Shown here one piece after another: positions 59,201 to 64,000 of a stretch of 64,000 nt of DNA. Source of the stretch: Pyrrhosoma nymphula (lineage: Eukaryota > Arthropoda > Insecta > Odonata > Coenagrionidae). Both the position numbers and the translations under genes were made by a program. Where the stretch lies: contig OY754329.1 of assembly GCA_963573305.1 (NCBI GenBank), positions 16,645,200-16,709,199 of the forward strand, read 5' to 3'. How positions within the stretch are numbered: position 1 is the first letter of the stretch; every line of letters begins with the position of its first letter. Below the pieces are notes generated by a model. The model worked only from the letters and a program-made list of their open reading frames with translations, was not told the DNA's origin and ran no database searches.

Positions 59201-61569
59201 ATAAATGCTTGCGGAAAAGAATCTATCGATCTTCCAATGGAATAAAAGGAGCATACTCGTAAGAACAAATCTGTAAATATTGTCATGATCCAATATCTGC
59301 AGTTTGAGTTCAAAGTTAGCGTGTTCTATAAGTATTATTGATCCATTTGATGGGCAGATTTACTGACACGAAGATTAGACTAAATTTCGAATGGCATTCA
59401 AATAGTTGAATTCAGATGTGTCAAAATTAGCTGTCAATCAATATTGTTACTGGTGCAAGATTTATTTTTATATTTCTAATGTACAACTTGATCATTTCAT
59501 TGTCAGGCATTACGGAATTCTATCTTCTATCTAAAACAGGGTACTGAAAAAGATGTTGAAAACAGTTTTTGCGAGGCAATAAAGTGACAATAAATTAGAT
59601 ATTATTCTCGCCTATAAGTGCACATATTTTAGTATTTTCTGCAGATCTAATTTTTTACTGTACATTTATGACAAGTAATCGCAAAAGTGATCTATTTATG
59701 TTCATAAGTATTAATAGTTTATTCGATATTTTTAAAATTTTTGTTTAAAGGTGCTTGTGGGATCACTTCTGCTGAGTTATCGGCTTCAGCATTCTTCAAG
59801 TTGCTCTACATGCATCGTTTGATTCTGGCTGTGCATCTTTTCGTCTCGGTATGTACTCTCCCCTTAACTTTTTTCTGATTTTCTTTTACGCATAATTTTT
59901 CTTGACTGAATCACTGAAATCGTAAAGTCTGCTGCGTATGTTAAGAAATTAATATAATCTTCCGAAAACCATAGCCGTGGTAATTTTGGTTGAGAAACGC
60001 ATTGCTGAATCAACGTTCATCTTAAAAAGAGCTAATATAATATTATTCTTTTGTAGTTTTTCGGTGAAAATATAACAAAAAACGTACCGGGGTATATCAA
60101 AGGCATTATATAATTCTGGCACTAGATGAAAGCATAGGTGGATTTTCATTTTCCCTCACACATCTACTGCATGGCTACATTTAGGTCTGGTTTTATTACC
60201 ACTGGTTAAGTATTTTCTCGGTGTGAAAACCGAATATAATACAGTTTCCCATCGATAAAGCCCATGCCAAATAATGGGCATATTATACGGAACCCGAAAT
60301 CTGAGTGAAAATCAAGTTAACGAAAAGGCTACGTCATCTTGCGGTTAACGTAACAAGGCATTACTAAACCGGGCTTAGTGTCTTGTATGTATTTAAATAG
60401 TTATCATCACGAATGTGATACCGTTTAAAATATGTGCCCCAGGAATGGAACTTCTCACCCAATGGAACAGGTTCAAAATGTGTTCGTTATCATTTTGGTG
60501 AACATGTAAAAGCTTGAAAAGGAAGAGATTAGAAATTCCTTTCTCAATATTTTCATGTTCACCATGAAGACAACGAGCACATTTGCGACGCATTTCACTG
60601 TTCCAATGGGTGAGATGCTTGTGTTAGTCACAACTAGCCTTTAATTGGCAAGGACATCTCAGTTGTCAGTAATGCAAATGGTTCACAACTTGAGTAACGA
60701 CATATTTTTCGTAATTTTCGGCTAAATACAAACTTAATATACTGCATTTCAGTCAAATGGAAAATAAATCACTAAGGTCATATGCAGCGTTTTACCTCTC
60801 TGATCAGATCACTAGGATACTGACCAGAAAATACTTTATTAGTTGCTATTACTTTATGTCTTCCTAAACCTATTCTGTGTGATTTTATTATCTGCCGGAT
60901 CTTCCTGGGTTAATACATTAGGCTCAGGGAAAGGAGCTGCCTTCCCGGTCCTGAATGCGCTTGTGCCATTTGTCTTCGGGCTTAGCATTTGATAAGCTCC
61001 AATTTCACATAGCAGATAGACCATTTTTTGTCTATTTGACACATAGGAGTAGCTTCTCAAACATTGTGGCTACGAAGAGTTCTATCAGTCAACATTGGTA
61101 AGTTCAAGGGAAGTTTAACTTAGCTCCTAACTCTCAATATCATATTACGAATACGTAGATATGTCTCACATTATCTACCTCCTAAACTATTTATATATCT
61201 CATTGTTAGTGTCCTTTACGGCCTCCATGTCCCCATTCTTCTCCCATCTTTCCCCTTTTACCCAAAGGTCTCCTCTCAATTACTCCCTTCAGCATGTCGT
61301 CACCCCACACTATACCCTTCTACCCTTTTCTTCTGACTCCATCGGATCTCTCCACTAACCATTACCCTAATGTATCCTCTTCAGAGTTTTACTAAAAGAT
61401 GAACTCGCTCTTATGAACATCTTAAAATTGCTTCGAAAATATTGAATATTAAACCAAGGATATAGAATTTTTGAGTCAATATTAAGTGGCATTACCCTAG
61501 CAAATAATGCATTACAGTAGAAGAAAATTCTGCTAACAGTTAGTAACACTAGCCTGGAAGTAAGGAAGC
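56231..61569. other. Rdl intron sequence without recognised features
   Basis: A pyrimidine-rich block at 56560-56730 produces low-complexity frames (up to 163 codons) on both strands. The remainder is AT-rich with short frames only. Confidence 0.5.
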
Positions 61570-61990
61570 CCTTTATTTAAAAAAATCATTCGGAGCATGG
61601 TCTAACATGGGAGTGAGGTCTGGATAATAACTGTAAAGCAAGAGAGATTGGAAGCAGTGGAGGTGTGGTGTTATCGAAGAATGATGAATATCAAATGGAC
61701 GGAGAGAATAACCTGCGAAGAAGTCCCACGAAGAGTTGGAAAGAAAAGAAGCATGATGAAATCTCTGAGGCAAACGTTTTGGGCATACGTTGCGACAAAA
61801 TAGTCTATTGAAAACAGTAATGGAAGGAGAAATAAATGTGAAAAATTACAAGAAATACAGACAATGGGATACATCAGGCAAATTATGAGGGAGTTTAATT
61901 GAAGAATTGTACAGGAATGAAGCAGTAGGCTAGTACAAGAACGAAGTAGAGATCTGCAGTAAACCAATCCATGGATTGATGATTGCTGAT
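61570..61990 (+). mobile_element. LINE C-terminal fragment
   Basis: Plus-strand frame reads RLEAVEVWCYRRMMNIKWTE, then CEEVPRRVGKKRSMM, the tail of an RTE-like LINE, then stops; a poly-purine tail follows. In the Rdl intron. Confidence 0.7.
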
Positions 61991-62893
61991 GAGCCATGGA
62001 CATTCTCTTCTTGTTTTTGGCTTTTAATTAAGCATTTCGATCGGCAAGTAAATGCTCTAGTGATTGACGAACAGCACATTTAACCTAATTGACTTTTTTC
62101 CCTTTCGGCACTCGAGCTAATGTTGCCGATAGATTTGCCGGCGCCCACACTTTGCTATTTTTTAGTTGCCGATCACTAAAGACAAAAGGGTCTGGATATC
62201 CTACGACCTCTTGATGTTTGATAACCAATGAAATTGAGCACCCGGGTAAACTTCAATGTCCGACAGTAAAAGTTCTAACGCGGTTTGGGGTATAAAGTTA
62301 ACATTGAACTCATCCACTTCAAAATCCTATGGTGGAGGACTGGTTTTTAAGGTTGCTGGAGCTAAAAGAAGTTGAACATATTTCTTTCATTCTCCGACAT
62401 TGAACTTAAGAGTAAACTGTAGTGAAAAATAAAACTAGAAAAAATATCCTTTTAGGTAGCATTATACATTGAAAGCAAAACTATTTAACAATGAAGACGT
62501 GTTGAAATTCAGTGGAAAGAGGTAAATGTGACGTGGTTATTCCCGGAAAGCGATAATAGAGAATATGAAAATAGGGAAATATTAAAAGTCTTGGGTACTG
62601 TTATTTATGTATCGGTTTCTGCAATGAGAGAGAAAAAATCCGCAATGTTCCTTTTATAGTTGCAATGAGATGGTTTAAATGTGCGGAAGATCATCGTATC
62701 GCCGGGAAGCCATCGTCACATATGAGATAGAAATGTCCTTGGATGAAATTATGGTCATTATAGTGTATGATACAACTGCCCTGGATAATGCTTTAGAATA
62801 GACTTGAGAATGATTGAAGATGCTCTTTGTGCCCACGGTTGAAAAGGCAGTTTTTTTTACGAAACCCAGTGCGGAGCGGATGACGTGACTCAC
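61991..62893. other. Rdl intron sequence near the donor
   Basis: Contains the donor ACG|GTGAGT and otherwise only AT-rich intron sequence with short frames. No element recognised. Confidence 0.5.
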
Positions 62894-63087
62894 CGTTTGC
62901 TTGGGTGCGTGATGATCGCTGTCCCCGGGTCCGCCCTGTGAGGGTCCGTGGCCCCCGCCTCCGGGCCCTCCTCCCGCCGCTGCCGCCTCCAGGCCCGCCT
63001 TCTTCTGCTCCGCTATCTTCTGGATGGCCAGGAATCGGTTCTTCCGCATCTGGATCCGCTTCGCCATGTAGCCCACGGTCGCGTATT
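62894..63087 (-). CDS. Rdl: GABA-gated chloride channel subunit RDL, exon with end of TM3 and cytoplasmic loop (partial gene)
   Basis: On the minus strand, acceptor CCCGCAG is followed by (E)YATVGYMAKRIQMRKNR, then FLAIQKIAEQKK, a signature that identifies RDL and that I recognise from insect RDL proteins. A Gly/Ala-rich loop with DHHAPKQT follows, then donor ACG|GTGAGT. The exon is 194 bases: it enters in phase 1 (within Glu) and leaves in phase 0. RDL is the main insect GABA-gated chloride channel and the target of cyclodienes, fipronil and isoxazolines. The exons with the binding site and TM1-TM3, including the 2' alanine linked to dieldrin resistance, are not in this window. Frames continuing past the donor run into a stop, so splicing here is needed. 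Confidence 0.95.
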
Positions 63088-64000
63088 CTGCGGGTCCCGG
63101 CCGGGGTTGGGAGTTTCGAAAGCGTCAAAAATTCCATGAGAGACATCCCGTCTTTTCGGACTCCCTTCGTCAATTGTTAGATGGCCAATTTCTAGCCTCG
63201 ATATTTTAAAAATTTTTTTAAATGGGGACAGTTCTCTCTCTCTTTTGATATGAGGAAGTAACTGGGCGGATTGAAATATAGGTCACATTTGTCGTTATAT
63301 TCTTACCTATGCTATGACTGTAAATGAACAGGCCAGGTTTTTAAAAACTTATTTTGATTTTAGGGCAGAATAATTATAAAAAAGAGAGAGTAAATTATAT
63401 ATTTATAATTTAATTCAGTTAATAATTTCGTGATCCTGTATCCTGCTTTGATTTTATTTTTTCAATCATAGAGTTCTGTGATCAAAATTGTTCGTCAAAT
63501 AAGTCTTCAAGTGGATGAGATTGAAAATATATTGAAATTAGAACTTCGCATTTCCATTTATGACATGACTTAGTAATTAATCATCCACGCTAATGATTTA
63601 AAGTTAATTCATCATTAAATTCGTTATTTGAGTTGACACCTTTTATTGGCATTTAATTTAGAAGTATCCATTGTCCGTTTTTAGCGCAGATTTATTGTCA
63701 AAACGTCTTCCCTGCTATAAGCACTAAAAGCGCACTTTTCATCAGTGAATTCAAATGAGCATTTCAAGAATCAAGTTAATTGAGTTTGGTATCATGGTTG
63801 CTCCGCCGGGTGGTATAAAGATGGATCAATTGGGAGACTTCAACGCACTAGTGATCGGCTCATGACCCACCTTTTACATTTAATCTGCAATTAACGGTCC
63901 GATTTCAATGCTCATTATGTATTTCGCGAGAATTAACTCTTTCACAGGTGTTATTCTATATAATGACAATTTGGTTACTTTCCTTCACCACTTGCATTTC
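63088..64000. other. Rdl intron upstream of the TM3-end exon
   Basis: No further Rdl exon is present to the right edge. In particular the TM1-TM3 exon is not here, so this intron is longer than 0.9 kb. Confidence 0.7.

Noticed and set aside
1..64000. CRISPR arrays, operons or bacterial-type systems
   Set aside because: No regularly spaced repeats of that kind; split genes and transposon types show a eukaryotic animal genome.

Overview
The window looks like nuclear DNA of an arthropod, most likely an insect. It has split genes with GT-AG introns of 0.2 to 15 kb, AT-rich non-coding DNA, hAT- and pogo-type MITEs, several non-LTR retrotransposon families and at least three lineages of Penelope-like elements. 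All the protein-coding host sequence I can support is on the minus strand and belongs to two Cys-loop ligand-gated channel genes of the RDL (GABA-gated chloride channel) type, lying head to tail.

Right end (54.6-64 kb): the last two coding exons of Rdl itself. One (62894-63087) carries the end of TM3 and the first part of the cytoplasmic loop. The other (54579-55106) carries the rest of the loop, with Gly, Pro and His runs, then TM4 and the stop. The exons for the ligand-binding domain and TM1-TM3 lie beyond the right edge.

Left half (132-32759): a second RDL-like subunit gene, reconstructed here as eight phase-compatible exons. Exon 1 is a signal-peptide exon in a GC-rich island at 32.7 kb. 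The exons then run through the ligand-binding domain (17.8-11.3 kb) and TM1-TM3 (10.9-10.6 kb) to the start of the cytoplasmic loop (132-223). TM4 must lie off the left edge unless exon 8 reads through to a nearby stop. The ligand-binding framework and Cys-loop are well kept. The pore is not: the Pro-Ala-Arg anion-selectivity motif before TM2 is Thr-Thr-Arg with one extra residue, and 2' and 6' are Thr and Ile. It is most likely a diverged tandem paralogue of Rdl.

The introns and the 21 kb between the genes are full of mobile elements: a nested LINE pair (4990-8560); an L1/Tx1-like LINE split by a small hammerhead-like element (34.5-36 kb); a gypsy remnant with gag next to integrase (40.4-41.1 kb); and a hAT-like element (42.1-46.9 kb) holding a MITE and an uninterrupted 775-codon Penelope-like element with near-identical terminal repeats and a hammerhead-ribozyme-like end. 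Four short elements with 10-16 bp target duplications and Penelope-like ends suggest a non-autonomous family.

From 46.9 to 54.5 kb I see no gene. It may include the Rdl 3' UTR.
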